NCBI GenBank assembly: GCA_017509755.1
Contig: JAFWOY010000039.1
Location: forward strand, 88,738-152,737
Source of the DNA: Bacteroidales bacterium
GTDB taxonomy: Bacteria; Bacteroidota; Bacteroidia; Bacteroidales; UBA932
Length of the DNA stretch: 64,000 nt
Direction: 5' to 3'
Shown here: piece by piece, positions 7,378 through 19,297 of the stretch
How the letters are laid out: each line of letters opens with the position of its first letter
Numbering within the stretch: position 1 is the first letter of the stretch
Made by a program: the position numbers and the translations under genes
Notes under the pieces: generated by a model
Told to the model about the DNA's origin: nothing
Database searches by the model: none
What the model saw: only the letters and a program-made list of their open reading frames with translations

Positions 7378-8658
7378 CTATTCGACCGGGATGTCCTTGT
7401 TTACATTCTTGTAGCCGGAGACGGCATAGAATACGAGGTAGGCAAGGCAGGCCACCAGCAGCCAGTAGCTCTGGATGGAACCGACCTTGTCGGCAATGGC
7501 GTTCTGGAGGAACGGGATGATACCGCCACCGCAGACCAGTGTCATGAAGATACCGGAAGCTGCGGCCGTGTACTTGCCGAGGCCCTCGGCCGAAAGGTTG
7601 AAGATCGCACCCCACATGACGGATGTGCAGAGACCGCAGATGGTCAGGAAGGCCAGGCTCCACGGAACGGTGTACTTGCCAAGCGTGATCGTCGAGGTCT
7701 GCGGGATGAACATCGCCAGCAGGATGAAGAGGATGGCAGCCGAAGCCGTGTAGAGCAGCATCTTCTTGCTGGAGACCTTGCCGCCGACGGAAGCGCCGAT
7801 CAGACGGCCGATGAGCATGCAGAACCAATAGGCGCCGATAAAGGTACCGGCGATGGCAGGACCTACGGACGGCAGGCCGGAGAAGTAGATGTTCGCCGTA
7901 TTCGGGATGCCCACCTCAATACCTACATAGAAGAAGATGGCGATGGCGCCGAGCACGAAGTGACGGAAACTCAGCGGGCTGTGCTTGTCCTTCTGGCCCT
8001 TGCCGGAAAGACGGGCAGCCTTCTCTTCAGGGGTTTCCATGTGCGGCTCGGGGATGCGGGTCAGCATGATCACCACGAAAGCGATGGCGAAGATCACCAT
8101 GGCGATGATCATCACAGGTGCGGCCTTAGCCACGGTGGCATCCTGGATGGAGCCGCCGACGAGCCAGCCCACGAGGATCGGCGCGATGGTGCCGCCGATG
8201 GAATTGCAGGAACCGCCCCACTGGATGAGCTGGTTGCCCCGGTTGCCGCCGCCGCCGAGCGTGTTGAGCATCGGGTTGACGACGATGTTGAGCATACACA
8301 TCGAGAAGCCGGCGATGAAGGCGCCGAGCACATAGACGAAGAAACTCTCGGCATAGCCGGAGAGGAACTGGATGCCGACGCCGATGAAGCCGACGATCAC
8401 GGCTGCCAGCGCGGTGAACTTATAGCCCTTGCGGCGGAGAATGATACCTGCAGGGATACCCATGCAGGCGTAAGCGATGAAGTTGGCGAGCGTGCCAAGC
8501 TGGCTGAGAGCCTTGCTGGCGCCGAACTGGTTCGTCACGACCACGCCCATCGATCCGGCCAGGTTCGTCACGAAAGCGATCATGAAGAACAGGGCGAACA
8601 TCACGATGATGGCCGGCGTGAAATTCTGCTGTTTGGTAGAAGTCGTTGCCATGGTCAT
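7378..8658 (-). CDS. MFS sugar transporter (FHS/GlcP-like)
   Basis: A 426-residue protein with about 12 predicted membrane segments, typical of the major facilitator superfamily. The N-terminal half includes FMIAFVTNLAGSMG and a cytoplasmic loop ILRRKGYKFT between the second and third segments; the order matches the fucose/glucose/galactose:H+ symporter-like carriers common in Bacteroidetes. It is immediately followed by the ROK kinase, and preceded after 6 bp by a small secreted-looking or cytoplasmic glycine-rich protein gene, all on the same strand. Sugar import for phosphorylation by the neighbour is inferred from context. Confidence 0.82.
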   Translation of the reverse strand: MTMATTSTKQQNFTPAIIVMFALFFMIAFVTNLAGSMGVVVTNQFGASKALSQLGTLANFIAYACMGIPAGIILRRKGYKFTALAAVIVGFIGVGIQFLSGYAESFFVYVLGAFIAGFSMCMLNIVVNPMLNTLGGGGNRGNQLIQWGGSCNSIGGTIAPILVGWLVGGSIQDATVAKAAPVMIIAMVIFAIAFVVIMLTRIPEPHMETPEEKAARLSGKGQKDKHSPLSFRHFVLGAIAIFFYVGIEVGIPNTANIYFSGLPSVGPAIAGTFIGAYWFCMLIGRLIGASVGGKVSSKKMLLYTASAAILFILLAMFIPQTSTITLGKYTVPWSLAFLTICGLCTSVMWGAIFNLSAEGLGKYTAAASGIFMTLVCGGGIIPFLQNAIADKVGSIQSYWLLVACLAYLVFYAVSGYKNVNKDIPVE

Positions 8659-8664
8659 GCCGGA

Positions 8665-9138
8665 TTAACGGGTTCCTCCGAGAACTTTGCCGAGAATGCC
8701 GCCGAGCAGGCCGCCGCCGGTCTTGGTCGCAGCCGCCTTGCCGCCGCCCTTGAGGGTGAGCAGGATGTCGGCAAAGTCCACATCGCCGTCACCGTCCTGG
8801 TCTTTCAGGATGCCGGAGAGTTTGCCCATGATGGTCGGAATGATGCCCGAGAGGGCGCCGCCCAGGGCACTGCCCAGATTGAGTTTTTTCAGGATGTTGT
8901 TGCTGAACAGGTTGCCGGCCAGCGCGGTGATGGGGCTCGCAGCCGCCGAGGTCTTGCCGGTCAGCAGCGATTTGACCATGTCCACGCCACCGGGTTTGGC
9001 CACCGTCTGGGTGAGGCTGCCAAAAATGGAGTCGGTCAGCCCATTAAGAACTGTGTTCTTGGATTCCGCGGGAATCTGCACGTTGGCCGTCTGGGCCGTG
9101 ACCTGCGATTTGATGAGGTCGAGAATGGAAAATGCCAT
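8665..9138 (-). CDS. Small glycine-rich protein with an EF-hand-like loop
   Basis: A 157-residue protein of unknown function. There is no signal peptide. The middle part is rich in Gly, Ala and Leu with amphipathic helices. Near residues 112-125 it has DQDGDGDVDFADIL, which fits the calcium-binding EF-hand/dockerin loop pattern D-x-D-x-D-x-x-D. The C-terminus is a Gly/Lys-rich GGKAAATKTGGGLLGGILGKVLGG tail broken into hydrophobic patches. It is the first gene of the minus-strand unit ahead of the MFS transporter and ROK kinase. I do not recognise the family. Confidence 0.65.
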   Translation of the reverse strand: MAFSILDLIKSQVTAQTANVQIPAESKNTVLNGLTDSIFGSLTQTVAKPGGVDMVKSLLTGKTSAAASPITALAGNLFSNNILKKLNLGSALGGALSGIIPTIMGKLSGILKDQDGDGDVDFADILLTLKGGGKAAATKTGGGLLGGILGKVLGGTR

Positions 9139-9214
9139 AACAGTTACTTTATATTTGGTTGATTATTTCCACGATTGAGGCTACTAAGTTAGGAAAAAAT
9201 CTTCAAAAAATGAC

Positions 9215-9222
9215 TATCTTTG
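9215..9222 (+). promoter_or_regulatory. -7 promoter element of the ATP synthase operon
   Basis: TATCTTTG matches TAnnTTTG. It lies 40 nt upstream of the atpD ATG, in an A-rich stretch, giving a leader of about 34 nt. The -33 region is degenerate. Confidence 0.6.
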
Positions 9223-9256
9223 TAGATTGAATGAAAAAATGAAAAAAAGAGAATAA

Positions 9257-10783
<1,527 letters not shown>

Positions 10784-10791
10784 ATTTGGGG

Positions 10792-11015
10792 ATGCTCACG
10801 CTCAGAATCATATCTCCCGAGAAAGAAGTCCTCTCAGCGCAAGTGGACCTGGTCGAGCTTCCGGGCTCGATGGGCCGCTTCGAAGTGCTCAAGGACCATG
10901 CGCCGCTGATCTCCTCGCTCGACGCGGGCCTGATCCGCTATGTCGCCGGCTCGGACAATCGCGAAATCCCCTGCCCGGGCGGATTCGTGGAGGTCCGGTC
11001 AAATGTGATTACGGT

Positions 11016-11028
<13 letters not shown>
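10792..11028 (+). CDS. atpC: F1Fo ATP synthase subunit epsilon, short form
   Basis: A 78-residue protein starting MLTLRIISPEKEVLSAQVDLVELPG, the beta-sandwich of the epsilon subunit, with the GSMGRFEVLKDHAPLISSL loop. It stops after the N-terminal domain: the C-terminal helical hairpin, which inhibits ATP hydrolysis in many bacteria, is missing. Short epsilon subunits are common in Bacteroidetes. The ATG is 8 bp after the atpD stop; a TTG two codons upstream is a less likely start. The 3' end overlaps atpB by 13 bp. Confidence 0.9.
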
Positions 11029-12342
<1,314 letters not shown>

Positions 12343-12345
12343 TCT

Positions 12346-12861
12346 ATGTCCCTCATCACACCCGACTTCGGACTCCTCTTCTGGATGACGCTGGTCTTCG
12401 CCATCGTGTTCTTCATTCTGGCGAAGTTCGGCTTCCCGCTGATTACGGGGATGGTGAAGAAACGTTCCGACAGCATCGAACGTTCGCTCAAAGAGGCGGA
12501 AGAAGCGCGCAACACGCTGAAACAGCTGGCAGAAGAGCAGAAACGTCTCATCGACGAGGCACGCAAGGAGCAAGCCCGCATCCTCAACGAGGCAGCAGCG
12601 TCCGGTGACAAGATTGTCCAGGAGTCCCGCGAACAGGCCAAGGCGCAGACCGAGCTCATGCTCGCCCAGGCCCGCGAAGAGATCCGCATCGCCCAGGATA
12701 CGGCCCGCCGCGAACTGGCGGATGAAGTGACCGGCCTGTCGGTCGCGGTGGCGGAAAAACTGCTCCGGGGTCATCTCGACACGCACGAAAAGCAGAGCGA
12801 CCTGATTGACCGCATGATTGAAGAAGCGCGGGCCAGCCACCGCACCCAAACCCTCAATTGA
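12346..12861 (+). CDS. atpF: F1Fo ATP synthase subunit b
   Basis: A 171-residue stator subunit with one N-terminal membrane helix (FGLLFWMTLVFAIVFFILAKFG) followed by a long charged coiled coil (SLKEAEEARNTLKQLAEEQ onward). It begins 3 bp after atpE and ends 10 bp before the delta gene. Length and topology match the family. Confidence 0.94.
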   Translation: MSLITPDFGLLFWMTLVFAIVFFILAKFGFPLITGMVKKRSDSIERSLKEAEEARNTLKQLAEEQKRLIDEARKEQARILNEAAASGDKIVQESREQAKAQTELMLAQAREEIRIAQDTARRELADEVTGLSVAVAEKLLRGHLDTHEKQSDLIDRMIEEARASHRTQTLN

Positions 12862-12871
12862 CACCCGAGGA

Positions 12872-13367
12872 ATGAATGACGGACTGATCGCATCCCGCTA
12901 CGCCAACGCCCTCCTGCTTTTCGCCCGTGAAAAGCAGGAGGAAGACCGCGTTTACGAAGATGCCCACGCACTCCGCGACGCCGTCCTCAGCAAGGACAAC
13001 GTGACGGAATGCATCGAGAAGCTGTCGGAGACGATGCAGCGGTTCCTCGCGCTCGTCATCCATAACAAGCGTGTGGACTACCTGCCGGCCATCCTCCACA
13101 CCTACCGTGTGCTGTACCGCCAGGCAAAAGGGATTACACGGGCTTGGCTCACCACGGCGGCCGAAGACCGCGAACTGGCTGACAAACTGCGCGTGCTGAT
13201 GGAACTCCAAGGGTACACCAAGGTCGATTTCAAGACCGAAGTGAACCCCGACCTGATCGGCGGCTTCATCCTCCAGGTAGACGACAAGCGCCTCGACGCC
13301 TCCATCGCAAGGCAACTGCGAACCATCCGCAAGGAATGGGAAGAAAAAAACAGAAAACTCCGCAACA

Positions 13368-13375
<8 letters not shown>
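12872..13375 (+). CDS. atpH: F1Fo ATP synthase subunit delta
   Basis: A 167-residue stator protein. It opens with [16 protein letters not shown], the helix that binds the top of subunit alpha, and ends with the family signature [30 protein letters not shown]. The ATG that places SRYANAL near the start was chosen over an upstream in-frame ATG lying inside atpF. Its last 8 bp overlap atpA. Confidence 0.94.
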
Positions 13376-14957
<1,582 letters not shown>

Positions 14958-14959
14958 CC

Positions 14960-15835
14960 ATGGCATCGCTCAAGGAGACAAAGACACGGATCGCTTCGGT
15001 CAAGAGCACGCTGCAGATCACGGCTGCGATGAAGATGGTCGCGGCGGCCAAACTGCACCGCGCCCAGCAGGCCATTGGCAATATGGTCCCCTACCAGGAG
15101 AAACTCCATGAAATCCTGCAGGACCTGCTGGTCGGCAGCGGCGTCCGGGCTTCGGTCGAATCCCCGCTGCTGACACCGTCCGACAACCGGCGCGTCGCCA
15201 TCGTAGCGTTCTCTTCCAACAGCTCCCTGTGCGGCGGCTTCAACGCTACGGCCGTCAAGTCGCTGCTGGGCGAACTGGACCGCTTGCAGGCCGAAGGCCT
15301 GACCTGGGAGGACATCGATTTCTACCCGGCGGGGCGGAAAGTCGCCGAAGCGGGACGGAAAGTCGGACTCAAGGCGGCCATGGACGCATCGCATCTGCTT
15401 GACAAACCTGCCTATGCCCCCGCCGCCCAGTTGGCGCAAACCCTCATCGAGCGTTTCGAAAAGGGGGAGATCGGCCGCATCATCCTGCTTTACAACCACT
15501 ACAAGTCCAACGCTTCCCAGCCGCCTGTGCGCGAGACCTATCTCCCGCTGACCCTGCCTGAAACGGCGGACGGACCTGTCGAAGAAGACCTGATCGTCGA
15601 GCCGGGCAAGAAGGAAGTGCTCGAGTCCCTCCTCCCGAAAGTCCTGCTCCTCAAGATCTACACGGTGCTGATGGACAGCTATGCCGCCGAACAGGCCGCC
15701 CGTACCGTCGCCATGCAACTGGCCAGCGACAACGCGGACGAGTTGCTCGAACAACTGACCCTCGAATACAACAAGCGCCGCCAGCAAGCCATCACGAGCG
15801 AACTGCTCGACATTGTCGGCGGCAGCCTCGCTTGA
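14960..15835 (+). CDS. atpG: F1Fo ATP synthase subunit gamma
   Basis: A 291-residue central-stalk subunit. The N-terminal helix SLKETKTRIASVKSTLQITAAMKMVAAAKLHRAQQ and the C-terminal AMQLASDNADELLEQLTLEYNKRRQQAITSELLDIVGG region are diagnostic when read as the two antiparallel helices of the rotor shaft. It is the last gene of the operon; a small CCGG hairpin followed by GTTTT lies just beyond the stop. Confidence 0.96.
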   Translation: MASLKETKTRIASVKSTLQITAAMKMVAAAKLHRAQQAIGNMVPYQEKLHEILQDLLVGSGVRASVESPLLTPSDNRRVAIVAFSSNSSLCGGFNATAVKSLLGELDRLQAEGLTWEDIDFYPAGRKVAEAGRKVGLKAAMDASHLLDKPAYAPAAQLAQTLIERFEKGEIGRIILLYNHYKSNASQPPVRETYLPLTLPETADGPVEEDLIVEPGKKEVLESLLPKVLLLKIYTVLMDSYAAEQAARTVAMQLASDNADELLEQLTLEYNKRRQQAITSELLDIVGGSLA

Positions 15836-15843
15836 TCCGTCAT

Positions 15844-15865
15844 TTCCGGCCTGACCGGAAGTTTT
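15844..15865 (+). terminator. Weak hairpin after atpG
   Basis: TTCCGG and CCGGAA (15844-15849 with 15855-15860) around a 5-nt loop, followed by GTTTT. The stem is short and the T-run brief, so it could be either the operon terminator or a dispersed palindrome. Confidence 0.4.
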
Positions 15866-15893
15866 AACAGAAACAAATCATTGCATTCTATCC

Positions 15894-17000
15894 ATGAAAA
15901 AGATTCTCCTCTCCCTCGCTGTCTTGGCGCTTGCAGCCGCCTGCGGACAGGACACCTTTACGGTCAAGGGCACCATTACGGATGCCGACCAGCTTCCCGA
16001 AGGGGCCGTCATCAGCCTGATGAATCCTGCCGGTGAAGAAATCGCCACGGCGCCCATTACGGACGGTACGTTCACCCTGAAAGGCGATGCTTCTGATGAG
16101 CAAATGAATATCATTACGGTCAACTGGCCTGACAAGAACCGGCGCGACCGCTCCTGGATGGTCCCTTTCATTCCTGAAAAGGGCAAATTCGACCTGGATA
16201 TGTCCCGCAACGACTTCGAATTGGAAGGCGGCACCGCCAACAAGGCTTACAAGCGTTTCCAGGAAGACGTGAACGGCATCGCCCAGGATATGCAGGCAAA
16301 AATGATGGCGCTGGCCGATGATGCAACCGACGAAGCGGACAAGCTTTACGAGGAAGGCATGGCCAAAATCAAGGATCTGAGTTTGAGCGCCATTGCCAAG
16401 AATGCCAAGAACTATGTCGCCCTCGCCGCCCTGCAGAACATCATCTACGACCTGGACCTGGAGGAACTCGACGGAATCCTGGCCAAATGCGGCAAGTTCG
16501 TGGGCGAAAATGACGCCATCAAGAGCATTCGCGACAGCAAGGAAGCGGAAATCAAGACGGCTGAAGGCCAGCCGTTCGTCGATTTCGACGGCAAAACCCC
16601 TGAAGGCGCTGCCATCAAACTTTCTGACATTGTAGGCAAGGGCAAATGGGTCCTCGCCGATTTCTGGGCTTCCTGGTGCGGTCCGTGCATGGGCGAGATT
16701 CCCAATATCAAACGGACGCATGAGACCCTCTCCGGCGACAAGTTCACCGTCCTGGGCGTAGCTGTATGGGACGCGGACGACAACGGCGGCAACAGCACGA
16801 GCCTGGCCAAAATGGATGAAATGGGCATGACCTGGCCGCAGATCTTCGTGGGCGATGACAAGACGCCGACCGGCCTTTATGGCATCGTGGGCATCCCGAC
16901 GATGATTCTCTTTGCACCGGACGGAACCATCTGCAAACGCGGCGGCGACCTGCGCGGGGCTCAGATGATGGAGAAAGTCCGCGACATCATCAACCAATAA
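15894..17000 (+). CDS. TlpA-like thioredoxin-family lipoprotein with DUF4369-type N-terminus
   Basis: A 368-residue lipoprotein (lipobox LAAAC). The N-terminal part (about 20-130) is a beta-rich domain of the DUF4369 type, FTVKGTITDADQLPEGAVISLMN, usually found in front of Bacteroidetes thioredoxins. A helical linker follows, then an AhpC/TlpA thioredoxin fold with DFWASWCGPCMGEIP; the redox CGPC is near residues 262-265, and the cis-proline loop is GIVGIPTMILF. It should act as a membrane-anchored periplasmic thiol-disulfide oxidoreductase. It is followed 11 bp later by the M28 peptidase gene, probably co-transcribed. Confidence 0.9.
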   Translation: MKKILLSLAVLALAAACGQDTFTVKGTITDADQLPEGAVISLMNPAGEEIATAPITDGTFTLKGDASDEQMNIITVNWPDKNRRDRSWMVPFIPEKGKFDLDMSRNDFELEGGTANKAYKRFQEDVNGIAQDMQAKMMALADDATDEADKLYEEGMAKIKDLSLSAIAKNAKNYVALAALQNIIYDLDLEELDGILAKCGKFVGENDAIKSIRDSKEAEIKTAEGQPFVDFDGKTPEGAAIKLSDIVGKGKWVLADFWASWCGPCMGEIPNIKRTHETLSGDKFTVLGVAVWDADDNGGNSTSLAKMDEMGMTWPQIFVGDDKTPTGLYGIVGIPTMILFAPDGTICKRGGDLRGAQMMEKVRDIINQ

Positions 17001-17011
17001 AACAACCTCCT

Positions 17012-18391
17012 ATGAAACGTTTTGTCATGCTTCTGGCCGCCACCTTGACACTTGCTTCCTGCACGGACTACAAGGCGTTGTACAACAGCATCGTCAAAGA
17101 AATCTCGGATGAAGCCTACAACGGACGCAGCGTCTATGGCGACGGCGACATCCGTGCGGCCAAGTATCTCATTGACCAGCTTTCCTCGTTCGAGGGCATC
17201 GTGCCCTGCGAGGCGGCCGGTCCCGAGGATCAGTCTGTCCGCCCGTATCTCAAGAGCCTGGTGGAGCCTGCGGACGAAGGGCGTTGGAGCATCGTGGAAG
17301 GCAAGGAGAAATATCTCCCGTATCTGCAGCACTTCCAGTTCCCGATGAACGTAATGCGCGGTGCGATGTCCCTCTCTGTGGACGGCGTGGCTTACGCCCC
17401 GACCTTCGATTTCACGGTCAAGGAATTCTCCCCTACTTGCCACGGTTTCTTCAAGGTCACATATCTTGACGAGGAGGCCTACCGGCGGGAAGGCTTCATG
17501 GAACACCTGAGCAGCGGCATCTACCGCGACCAGTTCGTGGTCATCGACTGGAACCGCTACTTGGACACGGTCCAACCCGATCCTTTCGACAAGTATAAAC
17601 CCTGGCTCACGGAACTTGAAAACATAGGCGGCATCATCCTCCGGCAGGAGGAGCAGTTCCCGTATTTCAAGGCCCGCACCTACTATCAGGGCAACTGCCC
17701 GGTCTTGTTCGTGAACAAGTCCTTCCCGGACGGCGCCCGGGAGATCGAACTGCATCTCGATGCGGAAATGCTGCCCACGCGCGACGCCCACAATGTCGTG
17801 GCCTGGCTGCCGGGCACCGACCCGTCCTGCGACACTTACTACACCATCTTCGGCCATTATGACCATCTGGGGTACATGGGTGCCGACCAGGTGTTCCCGG
17901 GTGCGAACGACAACGGTTCCGGCACGGCGATGGTCGTCACGCTGGCCAAGTATTTCAGCAAGAACCGGCCGCGTCACGGCATCCAGTTCATCCTGCTCGA
18001 CGCCGAGGAGGAGAATCTGCTGGGCTCGTTCTTCTATTGCGAGAACCCGCGCCTGCCGCTTGACAAGATCGAGTATATGATCGACCTGGATATGGTGGCC
18101 GACGACAGCGACCATCTGGCTACGCAGATCACCCCGGGCGGCGAAGCCGGCCTGGAGCGCTTACGTCAGCTCAATGCCTCGTCCAAGTTCCCGCCCTTCG
18201 ACTTCGTGATGGAAGAGATGAACGACGACAGCGACCATTTCTCCTTCGCGCAGAAAGGCGTACCGGGCGTCTATTTTGAGACGATCGGCTCGATCATCCC
18301 GTACTACCACACGCCGCGTGACTCCTACCAGAACACCCGGGATGACAATTTCGACCGGTTGTTCGATCTGATCGTCCGCTTCGTGGAATAA
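17012..18391 (+). CDS. M28 family zinc peptidase lipoprotein
   Basis: A 459-residue lipoprotein (lipobox LASC). The protease-associated-like middle part is followed by the M28 domain: FGHYDHLGYMG supplies the first zinc histidine, GANDNGSGTAMVVTLAKYF the bridging Asp, LLDAEEENLLGSFF the catalytic Glu and the next ligand, and DLDMVADDSDH plus the C-terminal SDHFSFAQKGVPGVYF the remaining ligands. M28 enzymes in Bacteroidetes act as aminopeptidases in the periplasm. It ends directly at the stop codon of the convergent cutC. Confidence 0.9.
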   Translation: MKRFVMLLAATLTLASCTDYKALYNSIVKEISDEAYNGRSVYGDGDIRAAKYLIDQLSSFEGIVPCEAAGPEDQSVRPYLKSLVEPADEGRWSIVEGKEKYLPYLQHFQFPMNVMRGAMSLSVDGVAYAPTFDFTVKEFSPTCHGFFKVTYLDEEAYRREGFMEHLSSGIYRDQFVVIDWNRYLDTVQPDPFDKYKPWLTELENIGGIILRQEEQFPYFKARTYYQGNCPVLFVNKSFPDGAREIELHLDAEMLPTRDAHNVVAWLPGTDPSCDTYYTIFGHYDHLGYMGADQVFPGANDNGSGTAMVVTLAKYFSKNRPRHGIQFILLDAEEENLLGSFFYCENPRLPLDKIEYMIDLDMVADDSDHLATQITPGGEAGLERLRQLNASSKFPPFDFVMEEMNDDSDHFSFAQKGVPGVYFETIGSIIPYYHTPRDSYQNTRDDNFDRLFDLIVRFVE

Positions 18392-19297
18392 TCAGGGAAT
18401 CCTGGTCCCATGTATTTCGCGGGCGCACGTAGCGCCCGCGATTGCTTTTATATTCTCGGGAAGGACGCCGCAGCCGGGCATTACGATCAGGCGGCTGCCG
18501 GCGCGGCGGACGAGCAGCGTAAGAAGGGCGCGGCCCTCCCAGGCTGTCGGTGCTTGTCCCGAACTCAGCAGGCGGGCACAACCCAGTGCAATGATTTTAT
18601 CCAGGGCGATGAACGGGTCTTCGGTGCAGACGTCGAAGGCGCGATGAAAAGTGACGGGCAGCGGAGCGGCGGCGGCCATCAGCCGGCGCATGGCAGGCAG
18701 GTCGATAGCCCCTTCCGTTGTCAACGCCCCTACGACAATGCCGGACACCCCGACCGTTTTACAATACGCGATGTCATCGAGCATCTGTTCCAAAGCCTCT
18801 TTGTCATAAACAAAATCGCTTTCGGAAAAACCCATCTCGGCAACGCGTGAAGCGCTCTGGTAATGCCTCCCAAACCGTCTCGCTTCGCTCGACCCCTCCC
18901 AAGCTTCGCTTGGGCCCCTCCCTCTTACAGTGCCGAGGGTGGCATGGCTTTGGGATGCATTACCACCCGCGCTATTATCACGCGTTGCTGGCCGAACGAG
19001 TACGTTGACGGGAATGGTCAGGGTGGCGGCGACTTCACGGATGAGGTCACGGGATGGAGTCAGGCCGCCGACGGAAAGGTCCGTGCAGAGTTCGATGCGG
19101 CCGGTACCACGGGACTGGGCGGCGAGGGCTTGATCCAGCGTAGTACAGCAGGTTTCGATGAGAGGGGATGCCTGGTTGGAGCCGGGAGAAACAGCAGCGG
19201 GATCGGCCGGCCGAGGTCGGGGCAGCGCTCCTTCAAAGTCCGGATCATCGGATTTAGGGTAGCGCTGGGCGAAACCGGGAACGAGACTGAAACTCAT
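18392..19297 (-). CDS. cutC: CutC family protein carrying an in-frame repeat insertion
   Basis: A CutC-family TIM-barrel protein (301 residues versus about 240 usual). Recognisable blocks are LIETCCTTLDQALAAQ, RIELCTDLSVGGLTPS, IPVNVLVRP, DFVYDKEALEQML, TFHRAFDVC, LLSSGQAPTAWEG and IVMPGCGV. Between VRP and DFVYD, where homologues have only about four residues, there are some 55 extra residues encoded exactly by a palindromic repeat element (18840-18988). The start ATG overlaps the stop of the upstream transglutaminase gene (ATGA); it leaves about 45 N-terminal residues with no counterpart in CutC, and no canonical start exists closer to LIETCC. CutC proteins have been linked to copper handling, though that role is disputed. 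Whether this version is folded and active is unknown. Confidence 0.8.
   Translation of the reverse strand: MSFSLVPGFAQRYPKSDDPDFEGALPRPRPADPAAVSPGSNQASPLIETCCTTLDQALAAQSRGTGRIELCTDLSVGGLTPSRDLIREVAATLTIPVNVLVRPATRDNSAGGNASQSHATLGTVRGRGPSEAWEGSSEARRFGRHYQSASRVAEMGFSESDFVYDKEALEQMLDDIAYCKTVGVSGIVVGALTTEGAIDLPAMRRLMAAAAPLPVTFHRAFDVCTEDPFIALDKIIALGCARLLSSGQAPTAWEGRALLTLLVRRAGSRLIVMPGCGVLPENIKAIAGATCAREIHGTRIP
18840..18988 (-). repeat. Palindromic element inserted in frame within cutC
   Basis: Terminal inverted repeats of about 37-43 bp (18840-18876 against 18946-18988; both contain GCAACGCGTGA, AGCGC, GGTAATGC and TCCCAAA on one strand) enclose a core that matches the intergenic copy at 5998-6113 over roughly 70 bp. 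The whole element is open in the cutC frame and adds about 50 residues (GRGPSEAWEGSSEARR in the middle). Confidence 0.85.

Noticed and set aside
18418..18442. GC-rich hairpin near the 3' end of cutC as a terminator
   Set aside because: CGCGGGCGC/GCGCCCGCG lies within the cutC coding sequence (its conserved C-terminus), and no suitable T-run follows on the minus strand; it may still affect the convergent M28 transcript.
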